A DNA stretch of 64,000 nt from Vagococcus fessus (lineage in GTDB: Bacteria; Bacillota; Bacilli; Lactobacillales; Vagococcaceae), in contig NZ_NGJY01000005.1 in the NCBI RefSeq assembly GCF_003987565.1, forward strand, positions 57,724 through 121,723, given 5' to 3'. Position numbers and translations under genes: made by a program. The notes under the pieces are model-generated. The model had not been told where the DNA came from. It searched no databases and worked only from the letters and a program-made list of their open reading frames with translations. Below, one piece after another: positions 56,911-64,000 of this stretch; positions within the stretch are counted from its first letter, which is position 1, and each line of letters begins with the position of its first letter.

Positions 56911-57873
56911 ATGTGGAAAACAATAGTACGACGTGTGATTTTAATGATCCCTCAAATTTTTATTTTGAGTGTCTTTATCTTCATCTTAGCTCAGCTCATG
57001 CCGGGTGACCCGTTCTCGGGACTAATAAATCCGAATATGGACGGGGCGACAATTGATAAAATGCGAGAAGCAGCTGGGTTGAATGACCCGTGGACGACGC
57101 AATATGTACGTTGGATTACCAATGCTTTCCATGGTGATTTCGGTAAGAGTTTCTTGTATAAGATGCCAGTTTCAACCTTAATTGGTGAACGTGCGATTAA
57201 TACAATTTTATTATCAATTGTGACAGTTATTATTACTTATCTGATTGCGTTACCGTTAGGATTACTTGCTGGTCGTTATAAAAACTCATGGTTCGACAAA
57301 CTGGTTGTCATTTATAACTTTTTCAGTTTTGCGGTACCGGTTTTCATTTTTGCTTTAATTATGCTATTTGTTTTTGGTTACCGCTTAGACTGGTTCCCTA
57401 CGACAGGGTCTGTTTCAAGTTCGGTTATTCCAGGAACGGGAGCTTATTACTGGGATAAATTTTATCATTTGATATTACCAGCGATTTCTCAAGCGTTACT
57501 TGCGACGGCGGTAACGATTCAGTACCTACGTAGTGAGGTTATTGATTCGCAAGGTTTGGATTACGTGAGAACGGCTCGTTCGAAAGGTGTACCAACTAAC
57601 CGTGTGTATACAAGACATATTTTCCGTAATGCGTCATTGCCGATTGCCTCGCAATTAGGTTATGAGATTACTGGTTTAATTAGTGGGTCAATCGTTATTG
57701 AGAAGATATTCGGTTATCCGGGTATTGGTAAATTATTTATTGATTCTATTCTTCAACGTGATTATACAGTTATCACTGCCTTGATTTTGATTTTAGGGAT
57801 TGCCACATTGGTAGGGACATTATTGTCAGATATCATTATGAGTTTAGTAGACCCTAGAATTCGTATTCAATAA
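56911..57873 (+). CDS. oppB: oligopeptide ABC transporter permease OppB
   Basis: 320 residues, about six transmembrane helices. The N-terminal RRVILMIPQIFILSVFIFILAQLMPGDPF is typical of DppB/OppB-type permeases, and the EAA loop that contacts the ATPases is YVRTARSKGVPTNRVYTRHIFRNA. It begins 2 nt after oppF, with GTGAGGGAG upstream. It forms the channel with OppC. Confidence 0.95.
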   Translation: MWKTIVRRVILMIPQIFILSVFIFILAQLMPGDPFSGLINPNMDGATIDKMREAAGLNDPWTTQYVRWITNAFHGDFGKSFLYKMPVSTLIGERAINTILLSIVTVIITYLIALPLGLLAGRYKNSWFDKLVVIYNFFSFAVPVFIFALIMLFVFGYRLDWFPTTGSVSSSVIPGTGAYYWDKFYHLILPAISQALLATAVTIQYLRSEVIDSQGLDYVRTARSKGVPTNRVYTRHIFRNASLPIASQLGYEITGLISGSIVIEKIFGYPGIGKLFIDSILQRDYTVITALILILGIATLVGTLLSDIIMSLVDPRIRIQ

Positions 57874-57900
57874 GAAAATTGAGGAAAGGTGGAGAAGAGG

Positions 57901-58824
57901 ATGGCTAAAGAAAAGAATGAAGCAGTTGCGACAGTTGAAAGTATCCCACCTATGGGGTTCAAGATGATTGCTCGTGAATTTAAAAAAGATAAATTAGCGA
58001 TATTTTCATTAGGATTATTAGTTTTGATTTTACTAACCGTGTTTATAGGAGCGTTAGTCGTGAACCAAGATGCGGTGATGAAAGTTAGTATTTTCGATAA
58101 GTATGCTGAACCGGGTATGTACAGTAAGGCAAAAGACATGACTTATTTACTAGGGGCGGATGAAGGAGGGCGAGATGTTTTAGGTCAACTGATTATCGGA
58201 GCTAGAAACTCAATTTTAATCGGGTTTGCTATTACAATTATTACCTCAGTCATTGGGGTTGGTATTGGGATTGCCGCTGGTTATTATGGTGGGAAAGTAG
58301 ATAACTTCTTAATGAGGATTGTCGACTTTATTATGATTTTACCGATTCAAATGATTATTATCGTTTTCGTAACGATTATTCCTAAGTACAATGTATGGTC
58401 ATTTATCTTCATTATGAGTGCCTTTTATTGGGTAGGTAAAGCCAGGTTATTTAGAAGTAAGACGTTATCAGAAAGTAGACGAGATTATGTGAATGCTTCT
58501 AAAACGTTAGGAACAAGTGATTTTAAAATTATGTTTAGAGAAATCATGCCTAACTTGAGCTCGCTAATCATTACCAACTTAACAATGAACTTTGCGTCAA
58601 ATATTGGGATTGAAACAACCTTAACCTTCTTGGGCTTCGGTTTACCGAATGATGTCCCAAGTTTAGGAACATTGATTGCTTACGCTGCGAATGGTGATGT
58701 GCTTTCAAATAAATTATGGATTTGGTTACCAGCGTCAGTACTGATTTTAGTGATGATGTTAAGTATAAATTATGTGGGTCAAGCGCTAAAACGTTCGGCT
58801 GATGCAAGACAACGATTAGGATAA
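57901..58824 (+). CDS. oppC: oligopeptide ABC transporter permease OppC
   Basis: 307 residues, about six transmembrane helices, with the long first periplasm-side loop typical of OppC. The EAA loop is YVNASKTLGTSDFKIMFREIMPN. ATG 57901 follows GGAGAAGAGG; an in-frame GTG at 57889 overlaps another ribosome-binding-like GAGG and is less likely. The last gene, oppA, begins 19 nt after its stop. Confidence 0.94.
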   Translation: MAKEKNEAVATVESIPPMGFKMIAREFKKDKLAIFSLGLLVLILLTVFIGALVVNQDAVMKVSIFDKYAEPGMYSKAKDMTYLLGADEGGRDVLGQLIIGARNSILIGFAITIITSVIGVGIGIAAGYYGGKVDNFLMRIVDFIMILPIQMIIIVFVTIIPKYNVWSFIFIMSAFYWVGKARLFRSKTLSESRRDYVNASKTLGTSDFKIMFREIMPNLSSLIITNLTMNFASNIGIETTLTFLGFGLPNDVPSLGTLIAYAANGDVLSNKLWIWLPASVLILVMMLSINYVGQALKRSADARQRLG

Positions 58825-58843
58825 AAAATAGGGGGGAATACAC

Positions 58844-60625
58844 ATGAAAAAGAGTAAACAATTTGGTATGTTGGCACTAACAGGTATGGCAGTTTTATCA
58901 CTAGCGGCATGTAGCGGCGGTGGAGAAAAAGGTGGAAAAGCGAATAAAGAAACTGAAAAGGTTGACGCGACGACATTCCCGATTACTGTATCTAATAAAG
59001 AAAAGCCGATTAAGGGCGGCACGTTAGATGTTGCGATGGTAACAGATTCTCAGTTCCAAGGTTTATTCTTATGGGAGTTGTATTCAGATAATACAGATGT
59101 GCAATTTATGGCACCGTCTCATGAGTCATTGTTTAGTGCAGATAAAGATTTCCAAATCACAGATGATGGGATTGCGAAGTTAGATATCGATAAAGATAAA
59201 AAACAAGTGACGGTTACGCTTCAAAAAGATGTGAAATGGTCTGATGGTGAAAAATTAACGATTGAAGATGTAATGTATCCGTATGAAATTATTGGACATA
59301 AAGATTACACTGGTGTTCGTTACGATACAACTTTCACGAATGTTGTAGGGATGGATGAGTATCATTCAGGTAAAGCAGATACGATTTCAGGTATTAAAAA
59401 AGTTGATGATAAAACTATGACAATTGATTTTAAAGAGATGAACCCGAGTATGATGCAATCAGGTGGTGGTGTTTGGAGTTATGCAGCACCTAAACATGCT
59501 CTTAAAGATATCGCAGTTAAAGATTTAGATTCAGCGGATGTTGTTAGAAAACATCCAATTACAACAGGGCCATACGTTATGGATAAAATCACACCGGGTG
59601 AATCAGTCGTGTATGTTCCTAATAAACATTATCACGGCGAAAAACCAAAACTAGATAAGATTGTATTCACAACTACACCTTCAGCGTCAGTAGTAGAAGC
59701 GATGAAATCTAAGAAATTTGATATTGCCCTAAAAGTACCGACAGATATGTATCCTAACTACAAAGATGTGGAAGGTTATGAAATATTAGGTCGTGAAGAA
59801 CAATCGTATACATACATTGGCTTTAAACAAGGGAAATGGGATAAAGAGAAGAATGAAGTTGTAACAGACCCGAATGCGAAAATGGCAGATAAGAACCTTC
59901 GTCAAGCGATGGGTTATGCTTTAGATAATGATTCAGTTGGAAACGAGTTCTACAATGGACTTCGTCAAAATGCGACAGCGCTAATTCCACCAATCTTTAA
60001 AACATTCCATAACAGCGAAATGAAGGGGTATACGCAAGATGTTGAAAAAGCGAAAAAATTACTAGCAGATGCAGGCTATAAAGATGTGGATGGCGATGGC
60101 TTAGTAGAAGATAAAAAAGGTGAAAAACTAGTTATCAAGTTCGCGTCAATGTCTGGTGGCGAAACAGCTCAACCGTTAGCTGAATATTACATGGATGCAT
60201 GGAAAGAAATTGGCTTAGACGTGCAACTGACAAGTGGTCGCTTGATTGACATGCAGTCATTCTATGATAAATTGAAACAAGATGATCCAGAAGTTGATGT
60301 GTATCAAGGTGCTTGGGGTGTAGGTTCTGACCCATCACCATCAGGATTATATGGTCGTACAGCACAATTCAACTACACACGTTTTGCAGATGAGAAAAAT
60401 GATGAGTTGTTAGGCGCGATTGATTCAGAAAAATCATTCGACCCAGACTTCCGTAAGAAAGCTTTTGACGAGTGGCAAGAGTATGCGTTTGAAGAAGCGT
60501 TTGTTATTCCAACACTTTACCGTCACGAGTTGCAACCAGTAAGTAAACGTGTGACAGGATTTGACTGGAACACAGATGTTTACAATGTTTGGGAAAAAGT
60601 AGGCGTATCTTCAGAAGAACGCTAA
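58844..60625 (+). CDS. oppA: oligopeptide-binding lipoprotein OppA
   Basis: 593 residues, SBP family 5. Signal peptide with lipobox LAAC (Cys23), so it is lipid-anchored outside the membrane. The family signature (ADKNLRQAMGYALDNDSVGNEFY) and the long C-terminal domain are intact. It delivers extracellular peptides to OppBC-DF. In relatives Opp feeds amino acid supply and imports signalling peptides. Being last in the operon, before the terminator, may allow separate stabilisation of its message. AGGGGGGAA precedes the ATG. Confidence 0.95.
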   Translation: MKKSKQFGMLALTGMAVLSLAACSGGGEKGGKANKETEKVDATTFPITVSNKEKPIKGGTLDVAMVTDSQFQGLFLWELYSDNTDVQFMAPSHESLFSADKDFQITDDGIAKLDIDKDKKQVTVTLQKDVKWSDGEKLTIEDVMYPYEIIGHKDYTGVRYDTTFTNVVGMDEYHSGKADTISGIKKVDDKTMTIDFKEMNPSMMQSGGGVWSYAAPKHALKDIAVKDLDSADVVRKHPITTGPYVMDKITPGESVVYVPNKHYHGEKPKLDKIVFTTTPSASVVEAMKSKKFDIALKVPTDMYPNYKDVEGYEILGREEQSYTYIGFKQGKWDKEKNEVVTDPNAKMADKNLRQAMGYALDNDSVGNEFYNGLRQNATALIPPIFKTFHNSEMKGYTQDVEKAKKLLADAGYKDVDGDGLVEDKKGEKLVIKFASMSGGETAQPLAEYYMDAWKEIGLDVQLTSGRLIDMQSFYDKLKQDDPEVDVYQGAWGVGSDPSPSGLYGRTAQFNYTRFADEKNDELLGAIDSEKSFDPDFRKKAFDEWQEYAFEEAFVIPTLYRHELQPVSKRVTGFDWNTDVYNVWEKVGVSSEER

Positions 60626-60632
60626 TGACTCG

Positions 60633-60666
60633 AAACTCCTTCTATTTATAGAAGGAGTTTTTTTAT
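60633..60666 (+). terminator. rho-independent terminator of the opp operon
   Basis: AAACTCCTTCTA and TAGAAGGAGTTT form a long perfect stem with loop TTTA, followed by TTTTTATT. Confidence 0.9.
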
Positions 60667-60775
60667 TATGTGAGAATTAAAAGATAGAGGAGTGAAGAAT
60701 ATTAGAGTTAATGTGGAATTAGGTAATAAAACTTTCATGTTTAAGGAGAAGTCTTCCATTATACAAAAAACGGTA

Positions 60776-60802
60776 TATACTTTAATTATGAAAACGTTTC
60801 CT
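60776..60802 (+). promoter_or_regulatory. -10 and cre-like site upstream of aspA
   Basis: A -10 TATACT (60776-60781; weak -35 TTCCAT at 60754-60759) is followed at 60789-60802 by TGAAAACGTTTCCT, which matches the catabolite-responsive element consensus TGWAANCGNTNWCA except the last base. A cre at this position, just after the start site, would let CcpA repress by roadblock when glucose is available. Confidence 0.6.
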
Positions 60803-60848
60803 ATCTTAAGGCAGATAGGGTGCTAAATATATATTAGGGGGAACTTCT

Positions 60849-62204
60849 ATGTACCGTGAAGAACATGACAGTGTAGGCAAGTTGAATATTCCAGGAGAGG
60901 CGTATTATGGTGTTAACGCCCAACGTGCGATGGATAATTTCCAAATTACGCAAATGAAATTAGATCCCGTTTTAGTTGAAAGTTTAATTGAGATTAAAAA
61001 AGCCTGTGCCCTTACAAATATGGAGTTAGGTGAGTTAGATACTAAAGTTGGTGAGGCTATTTTAGCAGCAGCTGACGAAATGCTAGCAGGAAACTTGATT
61101 GGAGAAATGATCGTTGACCCAATTCAAGGTGGGGCGGGTACAAGTACGAATATGAATATCAATGAGGTCATTGCCAATCGTGCGATTGAATTATTAGGTG
61201 GGAAAAAAGGGGATTATGATTTAGTTAGCCCAAATGACCATGTTAATAAAGGACAATCAACAAATGATGTTTACCCATCTAGTGGTAAATTGACTATTTT
61301 GAAATTAGCAGACATGTTCCTTAAAACATTAGAAGAGTTAGCAGTATCCTTCGAAGAGAAAGCACAAGAGTTTGCTCATGTTAAGAAAATGGGTCGTACG
61401 CAATTAAGTGATGCTGTGCCGATTACATTAGGAGCGGAATTCCATGCTTACTATATGGTAACGAAACGTAACATCAAGCGTTTAGCAGCGGTCAGAGATG
61501 AGGTTCGTTCTTTAAATATGGGAGGAACGGCTATTGGAACAGGTATCTCAGCTCATGAGGCTTTCCCGGTAACGGTTAACAAACATTTAAATAATCTAAC
61601 AGGCTTAAACTTAGAAGTAGCGGAAGACTTGGTAGATGGTACGCAAAATATCGAAAGTTTTGGTGTAGTAGCGGATTGTCTGAAAACAATTGGCTTAAGT
61701 TGTTCTAAGATTGCGAATGATATTCGTTTACTTTCTTCAGGACCTCGTACAGGATTTGGCGAAATTTTAATTCCAGCACGCCAAAACGGGTCATCTATTA
61801 TGCCAGGGAAAATTAACCCGGTTATTCCAGAAGTAGTAAACCAAGCAGCTTTCTTAACAGCAGGTAACAGCGTAACAGTTGCTATGGCAGTAGAAGGCGG
61901 ACAATTAGAATTAAATGCTTTCGAACCAGTTATCTTCCATAAAATTATCGAATCATTCCGTGTATTAGATAATTCATTAACAACGTTTAATACGAACTGT
62001 GTTAAAGGGATTCAAGCGAATGAAGAAAGATGTCGTGAGTTATTAGAAAGAAGTACGTACTTAACGACAGCCTTAGCATCGCATATTGGTTACGACGAGG
62101 CTTCTACTATCACAAAAGAAAGTTTACGTGATAATAAAACAGTTCCTCAAGTAGCCCGTGAACACGGTGTATCAGAAGAGATATTAGCAGCTATTATGGA
62201 ATAG
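60849..62204 (+). CDS. aspA: aspartate ammonia-lyase
   Basis: 451 residues of the aspartase/fumarase superfamily. MYREEHDSVGKLNIPGEAYYGVNAQRAMDNF is typical of aspartases, as are GQSTNDVYPSS and the catalytic loop GSSIMPGKINPVIPEVVNQ near 314, whose IPEVVNQ ending distinguishes it from fumarase. It splits aspartate to fumarate and ammonia. AGGGGGAAC precedes the ATG. Its product feeds the fumarase encoded just downstream. The alternative that it is a second fumarase is less likely from these motifs. Confidence 0.9.
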   Translation: MYREEHDSVGKLNIPGEAYYGVNAQRAMDNFQITQMKLDPVLVESLIEIKKACALTNMELGELDTKVGEAILAAADEMLAGNLIGEMIVDPIQGGAGTSTNMNINEVIANRAIELLGGKKGDYDLVSPNDHVNKGQSTNDVYPSSGKLTILKLADMFLKTLEELAVSFEEKAQEFAHVKKMGRTQLSDAVPITLGAEFHAYYMVTKRNIKRLAAVRDEVRSLNMGGTAIGTGISAHEAFPVTVNKHLNNLTGLNLEVAEDLVDGTQNIESFGVVADCLKTIGLSCSKIANDIRLLSSGPRTGFGEILIPARQNGSSIMPGKINPVIPEVVNQAAFLTAGNSVTVAMAVEGGQLELNAFEPVIFHKIIESFRVLDNSLTTFNTNCVKGIQANEERCRELLERSTYLTTALASHIGYDEASTITKESLRDNKTVPQVAREHGVSEEILAAIME

Positions 62205-62215
62205 AACAGACTCAA

Positions 62216-62261
62216 ATACCCCCAAACATCTCACGTGTCTGTTTGATGTTAGGGGGTATTG
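62216..62261. repeat. long inverted repeat in the aspA-fumC gap
   Basis: AATACCCCCAAACATC (62216-62231) and GATGTTAGGGGGTATT (62246-62261) pair over 16 positions with one mismatch; loop of 14 nt. No U-tract follows on either side. A possible fumC promoter (-35 TTGATG 62244-62249, -10 CATAAT 62266-62271) overlaps the right arm, so it could be an operator or an RNA stability hairpin instead of a terminator. Confidence 0.6.
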
Positions 62262-62307
62262 TGGCATAATAAAGGTATAGAACTTGAAAATAAAGGAGCG
62301 GTTGTAA

Positions 62308-63681
62308 GTGGGAGAGTATCGTACAGAGAGAGATTCCATCGGTGAAATAGAAGTACCAGTAGAAGCGAGTTGGGGAGCGCAAACTCAAAGAAGTCTTCAA
62401 AACTTCCCGATAGGTTCAGAAAAAATGCCAGAAGAATTAATGAGAGCATTAGTTCATGTTAAACGTGCAGCGTCAGTTCAAAATGCTATTGAAGGTAAAT
62501 TATCAAATGAAAAAATGACGCTTATCACATCGGTGTGTGATGAATTATTGTCATCGGATGATATTATGAGTTTCTTCCCGTTGAAAGTATGGCAAACAGG
62601 TAGTGGAACGCAAACTAATATGAATGTTAATGAAGTGATTGCGAATACAGGTAATAAAAAAACAGGAGAAAAGACACTTCACCCGAATGATGACATCAAC
62701 ATGTCGCAAAGTTCAAACGATGTCTTCCCAACGGCTATGAACATGGCTGCACGTCGAATGGTGATTGAAAAATTACTGCCAGAGATGGAAATGTGGTTAA
62801 GTACGTTGAAAGTTTTAGAAGAACGTTACGCTAAGCAAGTTAAGATTGGAAGAACTCATTTACAAGATGCGACGCCTCTAACATTTGGACAAGAGATTAG
62901 TGGCTGGCACGCTATGATTGAAAAAAATTATACGATGTTGCAACACGTAGTAGAGGAATTGGCTTACTTACCTATTGGGGGGACAGCTGTAGGGACAGGA
63001 CTTAACGCATCATCTACGTTTTCAGAGGGAGCAGTAAAAGCGATTAACGAAGCGTTCTTCCCTGGATTTAAAGAACATCCTAATAAATTTTATGGGTTAA
63101 CTTCTCACAGTGACATGACAGCTGTTCATGGTGTCTTGACGAGCTTGGCAGGAGATTTGATGAAGGTTGGAAATGATATCCGCTGGTTAGCAAGCGGTCC
63201 TCGTTGCGGTTTTGGAGAAATTACAATACCAAGTAATGAGCCTGGAAGTTCTATTATGCCAGGTAAGATTAACCCAACGCAGGTGGAGGCTTTGACTATG
63301 GTGGTCGCTCAAATTATGGGGAACCAAACCACTATTCAGTTTGCGGCAAGCCAAGGGAATTTTGAATTAAATGTATTTAAACCAGTTATTATGCTTAATT
63401 TTGTTCAAAGTGTAAATCTTTTAGCTGAAGGTATGGCATCGTTTAGAGAACGTTGTTTAGTTGGAATAGAAGTGAATGAAAAACGAATGACGGGCTTGCT
63501 GGATGATTCCTTGATGTTAGTGACGGCATTAAACCCTCATATCGGATATGATAATAGTGCTAAAGTTGCGAAATATGCTTTTGCTAATGACTTGACTTTA
63601 ATTGAAGCTGCTGTTGAGTTGACAGAGTATACAGAAGAGCAGTTAATTGAAATATTAGATCCAAACAAGATGCTAGATTAA
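62308..63681 (+). CDS. fumC: class II fumarate hydratase
   Basis: 457 residues. ERDSIGEIEVPVEASWGAQTQRSLQNFPIG, SQSSNDVFPTAMN, and the catalytic loop GSSIMPGKINPTQVEALTMV near 313, whose NPTQ is fumarase-specific, plus HPNDDIN. It interconverts fumarate and malate without iron. Start GTG 62308 behind AAAGGAGCGG. With aspA it forms an aspartate-to-malate route; lactic acid bacteria usually have an incomplete TCA cycle, so this is more likely for aspartate catabolism or malate supply. Confidence 0.95.
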   Translation: MGEYRTERDSIGEIEVPVEASWGAQTQRSLQNFPIGSEKMPEELMRALVHVKRAASVQNAIEGKLSNEKMTLITSVCDELLSSDDIMSFFPLKVWQTGSGTQTNMNVNEVIANTGNKKTGEKTLHPNDDINMSQSSNDVFPTAMNMAARRMVIEKLLPEMEMWLSTLKVLEERYAKQVKIGRTHLQDATPLTFGQEISGWHAMIEKNYTMLQHVVEELAYLPIGGTAVGTGLNASSTFSEGAVKAINEAFFPGFKEHPNKFYGLTSHSDMTAVHGVLTSLAGDLMKVGNDIRWLASGPRCGFGEITIPSNEPGSSIMPGKINPTQVEALTMVVAQIMGNQTTIQFAASQGNFELNVFKPVIMLNFVQSVNLLAEGMASFRERCLVGIEVNEKRMTGLLDDSLMLVTALNPHIGYDNSAKVAKYAFANDLTLIEAAVELTEYTEEQLIEILDPNKMLD

Positions 63682-63682
63682 G

Positions 63683-63718
63683 AAATAAGATAGGTTTTAA
63701 ACCTATCTTATTTTTTTA
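63683..63718 (+). terminator. rho-independent terminator after fumC
   Basis: AAATAAGATAGGT (63683-63695) and ACCTATCTTATTT (63701-63713) form a perfect 13-bp stem with a T-rich loop and T-run. Confidence 0.9.
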
Positions 63719-63728
63719 ATGAAAATTG

Positions 63729-63758
63729 TTGACATAGACAAGTGATAGGTGGTATTCT
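63729..63758 (+). promoter_or_regulatory. rRNA operon promoter P1
   Basis: -35 TTGACA (63729-63734), 18-nt spacer, -10 TATTCT (63753-63758). Confidence 0.75.
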
Positions 63759-63818
63759 ATTCAAGTAGTCGAGGGAACAAGCAACACAAACAATGCGGAA
63801 TAAAAACTTTAAAAAAGT

Positions 63819-63847
63819 TTGACATTTCATGATGTATATGTTATTCT
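63819..63847 (+). promoter_or_regulatory. rRNA operon promoter P2
   Basis: -35 TTGACA (63819-63824), 17-nt spacer, -10 TATTCT (63842-63847), preceded by an A/T-rich stretch (AAAAACTTTAAAAAAG) that may act as an UP element. The tandem arrangement with P1 and the downstream leader is typical of rrn operons. Confidence 0.82.
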
Positions 63848-64000
63848 TATTAAGTTGCTAAGGCGACAACGACACAACGTAGACCTTTGAAAACTGAACA
63901 AAGTAAGACGAACCAAACGTGTAGGATGTTGTTCTCATTAGTTGAGACAACAAACTAAATTTTAAGATTTTTATTAAAAATCTAAGTGAAGTAACATTCG
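63848..64000 (+). other. leader of a 16S rRNA precursor (16S gene begins outside the window)
   Basis: The stretch contains GACCTTTGAAAACTGAACAAAG, which I recognise from enterococcal-type rRNA operon leaders, and a hairpin GTTGTTCTCA/TTGAGACAAC (63930-63953). No mature 16S start (TTTGATCCTGGCTCAG) appears before the right edge. The call is inferred from promoter strength and leader wording. Confidence 0.7.

Noticed and set aside
60692..60826. 44-codon frame from a GTG between opp and aspA
   Set aside because: The ribosome binding site is too close to the GTG, the frame runs across the aspA promoter and cre site, and the product resembles nothing known.

Overview
The window is a 64-kb stretch of chromosomal backbone from a low-GC Gram-positive bacterium. 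Gene content and order point to Lactobacillales, most likely Enterococcaceae (Vagococcus- or Enterococcus-like). Supporting points are the yacL-ispF-gltX-cysS-mrnC-rlmB-yacP-sigma block, the ddl-murF-cshA-acpS block, the gmk-rpoZ-priA-def-fmt-rsmB-stp-prkC-rsgA-rpe-thiN block, AGGAGG ribosome binding sites, frequent GTG/TTG starts and compact U-tailed terminators. The genus is inferred; no rRNA gene lies inside the window. No insertion sequence, prophage, CRISPR array or tRNA gene was seen.

Layout. 1-4 kb: start of a divergent cell-wall protein, then a T-box leader driving hisS-aspS. 4-14.8 kb: YitT-type membrane protein, a GIY-YIG/TrmN6-like pair, PlsC, a SWIM-SNF2 helicase, an amino acid permease with an apparent leader peptide, an ABC exporter, a pair of tandem paralogous small RNAs, and an M42 aminopeptidase. 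14.8-17.3 kb: a persulfide-responsive rhodanese-cstR mini-operon with its operator, a VanZ-RDD membrane protein and dUTPase. 17.4-27 kb: radA, yacL, ispF, gltX, T-box-cysS, mrnC, rlmB, yacP(rae1), a SigH-like sigma factor, veg and a UPF0178 protein. 27-36 kb: sortase A, an unknown protein, ddl, murF, cshA, acpS, an unknown protein and a GNAT-patatin fusion followed by a PC4-like protein. 36-54.7 kb: yicC, gmk, rpoZ, priA, def, fmt, rsmB, the Stp/PrkC pair, rsgA, rpe, thiN, rpmB (opposite strand), asp23-like, fakA-like, recG, plsX, acpP. 54.9-60.6 kb: a complete oligopeptide ABC transporter (oppDFBCA). 60.8-63.7 kb: aspartase and class II fumarase. 63.7-64 kb: two strong promoters and the leader of an rRNA operon whose 16S gene should begin just past the right edge.

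How the parts work together. Much of the window is translation (four tRNA synthetases, deformylase, formyltransferase, rRNA modification and maturation), envelope building (Ddl, MurF, PlsX, PlsC, ACP, AcpS, sortase, PrkC) and amino acid/peptide supply (Opp, permease, M42 peptidase, aspartase-fumarase). Regulation visible in the DNA includes two T-boxes (Asp codon for hisS-aspS, Cys codon for cysS), a CstR/CsoR-type operator, a cre-like site before aspA, and the putative leader-peptide switch before the permease.

The most interesting unexplained structure is at 13.4-13.7 kb. Two homologous minus-strand RNAs of about 90-105 nt each present a CCUCC anti-Shine-Dalgarno loop on an AT hairpin, carry an identical 17-nt single-stranded block, end in independent terminators and have promoters with matching spacing. 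They look like sibling regulatory sRNAs acting on ribosome binding sites.
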